This document shows, piece by piece, positions 62,845 to 64,000 of a stretch of DNA of 64,000 bases (position 1 is its first letter; each line of letters starts with the position of its first letter). The position numbers were made by a program, and so were the translations under genes. The stretch covers positions 62,001 through 126,000 of the forward strand of contig JAKQDD010000176.1 in the NCBI GenBank assembly GCA_029556615.1. Reading direction: 5' to 3'. Source of the stretch: Verrucomicrobiota bacterium. Its GTDB lineage: Bacteria > Verrucomicrobiota > Verrucomicrobiia > Limisphaerales > J093. The notes under the pieces are model-generated. The model was not told the origin of the DNA, did no database searches, and saw only the letters and a program-made list of their open reading frames with translations.

Positions 62845-64000
62845 TCAGCGTCCGGGCGGGAACAGTTGGAGTTCGTTGAGGGTGGGGCCTTCGGTGGCCT
62901 CGAGGATGTTGAGGCGGAAGACCCGGGCGGTAACCGGCGGGAAGCTCTTGTTGTAAGCGTTGCCGAGGGTTGTTCCTGTCAGGCAGGCTTTCCAGGTCTC
63001 GCCCTCGAGGTACTGGAGTTCGAATCGGCGGACGCGTCCTGAGAAGGCCTCATCGACCTTGAGGCGTCCGACGGCGGTGGGTTTGCCGAGATCGACTTCG
63101 ATCCAGGCGGCATGGGTGCCGCCGTCGGTGGCCCAACGGGTGGTGTCGTCGTCGTCCATGGCGCGGGAGGCGGCGTATTCGCGTTGACCCTGGTGGACAT
63201 TGGACGCCCGGGCGGGCTTGCCGGCGGCGAGGGAGGCGGAGGCCAGGCTGACGGGAGGGAGCTCGGACGCGGGTCCGTCGAGGTCAAGTGTGACGACCGT
63301 GTCAATCGTTTGCCAGCTGGCGGGGGGCAGATCGAGGGTGAGGCGTTCCGGTGTTTGTTGGACTCCGACGGCGGTGCCATGATGGAGGAGGGTGGCGGCC
63401 TTGACACGGTGTTTTAATGGCGGGAAGTCGAGAGGCCGATCTGATGGCTGGAAGAGGTGGAGGAAGACGGTGTTGCCTCGGCGGGTGCTGGCCCCCCAGG
63501 CTCCTGGTTTGAAGGGGCCGCCGCGGGTGCCGTAGATACTGGAGCCATGGCGGGCGAGCCAGGCGCCCATTTCGCGGAGCCGATCGACCTGGCGCGGCTC
63601 GATCCGTCCATCGGGCATGGGGCCGACATTGAACAGGAGGTTGCCGTCGCCTCCGGCGCATCGGACGAGGGTATGGAGGCATTCCTCGAGGGACTTGAGG
63701 CGGTCGTTGGGTTTCCAGGCCCACTGGTGGCAGATTGTGATGCAGCTTTCCCAGGGGCGGTCGATTTGGAACTTGCCGACCTGTTGTTCCGGCGTGTCGA
63801 AGTCCTCGGGGAGACCGGTGCGATTGTTGACGAGGATGGCTGGTTGGAGGCTGCGGATGATGTGGACGAGGCCCTGGCCGTCGTAGTCGGCCGCCGATTT
63901 GCCGAGGCCATCGAACCAGAAGATGTCGAGCCGTCCGTAATTCGAGCAGAGCTCGCGGACCTGGGCGCGGAGGTAATCCAGATAGCGGTTGTGGCGGTCG
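62845..64000 (-). CDS. Alpha-L-fucosidase (GH29) with C-terminal discoidin-like domain, 5' end outside window
   Basis: At least 385 codons; the frame is open to the window end, so the N-terminus and the catalytic Asp region are not all visible. GH29 features read 'WESCITICHQWAWKPNDR', 'LVRCAGGDGNLLFNVGPMPD' and 'GSSIYGTRGGPFKPGAWG'. The last ~130 residues form a discoidin (F5/8C)-like carbohydrate-binding domain ('TRWATDGGTHAAWIEVDLGK', 'RFELQYLEGETW' and 'VFRLNILEATEGPTLNEL'). Such enzymes release fucose from glycans outside or at the surface of the cell. Confidence 0.93.
   Translation of the reverse strand, partial: DRHNRYLDYLRAQVRELCSNYGRLDIFWFDGLGKSAADYDGQGLVHIIRSLQPAILVNNRTGLPEDFDTPEQQVGKFQIDRPWESCITICHQWAWKPNDRLKSLEECLHTLVRCAGGDGNLLFNVGPMPDGRIEPRQVDRLREMGAWLARHGSSIYGTRGGPFKPGAWGASTRRGNTVFLHLFQPSDRPLDFPPLKHRVKAATLLHHGTAVGVQQTPERLTLDLPPASWQTIDTVVTLDLDGPASELPPVSLASASLAAGKPARASNVHQGQREYAASRAMDDDDTTRWATDGGTHAAWIEVDLGKPTAVGRLKVDEAFSGRVRRFELQYLEGETWKACLTGTTLGNAYNKSFPPVTARVFRLNILEATEGPTLNELQLFPPGR

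Overview
The window looks like chromosomal DNA of a high-GC Verrucomicrobiota bacterium, possibly near Limisphaerales/Pedosphaeraceae. The inference rests on several traits: two pseudopilin-like proteins with a '[16 protein letters not shown]' N-terminus and a C-terminal H-x9-DG motif, large secreted LamG/discoidin/Ig-like proteins, a PEP-CTERM remnant, DUF2961 and GH29 glycosidases, and many ATGA-coupled genes. No rRNA or CRISPR was seen. There is one tRNA, tRNA-Arg(UCU).

Layout. 1-3.6 kb: the tail of one secreted protein and a complete 1013-residue discoidin/Ig/LamG protein. 3.6-6.0 kb: a PAS histidine kinase and LuxR-type response regulator pair, with the kinase 5' end lying inside a small repeat. 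6.3-22 kb: a tightly packed trehalose/alpha-glucan and osmotic-stress operon (small DUF2934-like protein, TreS fused to a degenerate maltokinase, MalQ, TreZ, GH57/DUF3536 protein, TreY, MscS channel, MgtE). 22-33 kb: mixed single genes (zinc-ribbon protein, cytochrome c'-like protein, Rnk, ClC transporter, DUF2961 glycosidase, B12-radical SAM enzyme, thioesterase, bacterioferritin, pseudopilin). 33-38 kb: a threefold repeated propeller/Ig secreted protein and mutM. 38-40 kb: a decayed patch with a RAYT transposase remnant, a 5'-truncated DUF4143 ATPase and a PEP-CTERM fragment. 40-47.9 kb: tRNA-Arg, then folP-ribBA-ribH-RsbU-like phosphatase-nth-lipoate ligase family gene, then mdh-deoC. 48-59 kb, minus strand: a three-gene operon of ECF sigma factor, a membrane protein joining an anti-sigma-like N-terminus to a VWA domain, and a 2353-residue membrane protein with internal beta-rich repeats. 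59-64 kb: a second pseudopilin, rpe, a phosphohexomutase and the 3' part of an alpha-L-fucosidase gene.

Two points deserve most attention. First, the sigma/VWA/giant-protein operon has the form of a self-contained envelope signalling system that I cannot match to a described one. Second, a pair of roughly 88-bp elements with perfect terminal inverted repeats (A: TAGAGTCCTCGA; B: TAGCGAGGCG), often joined head to tail, recurs at six places. These elements supply stop codons to two genes and possibly a start region to a third, and one copy is an A/B deletion hybrid. In addition, the maltokinase half of the TreS fusion has lost two residues expected for ATP and metal binding.
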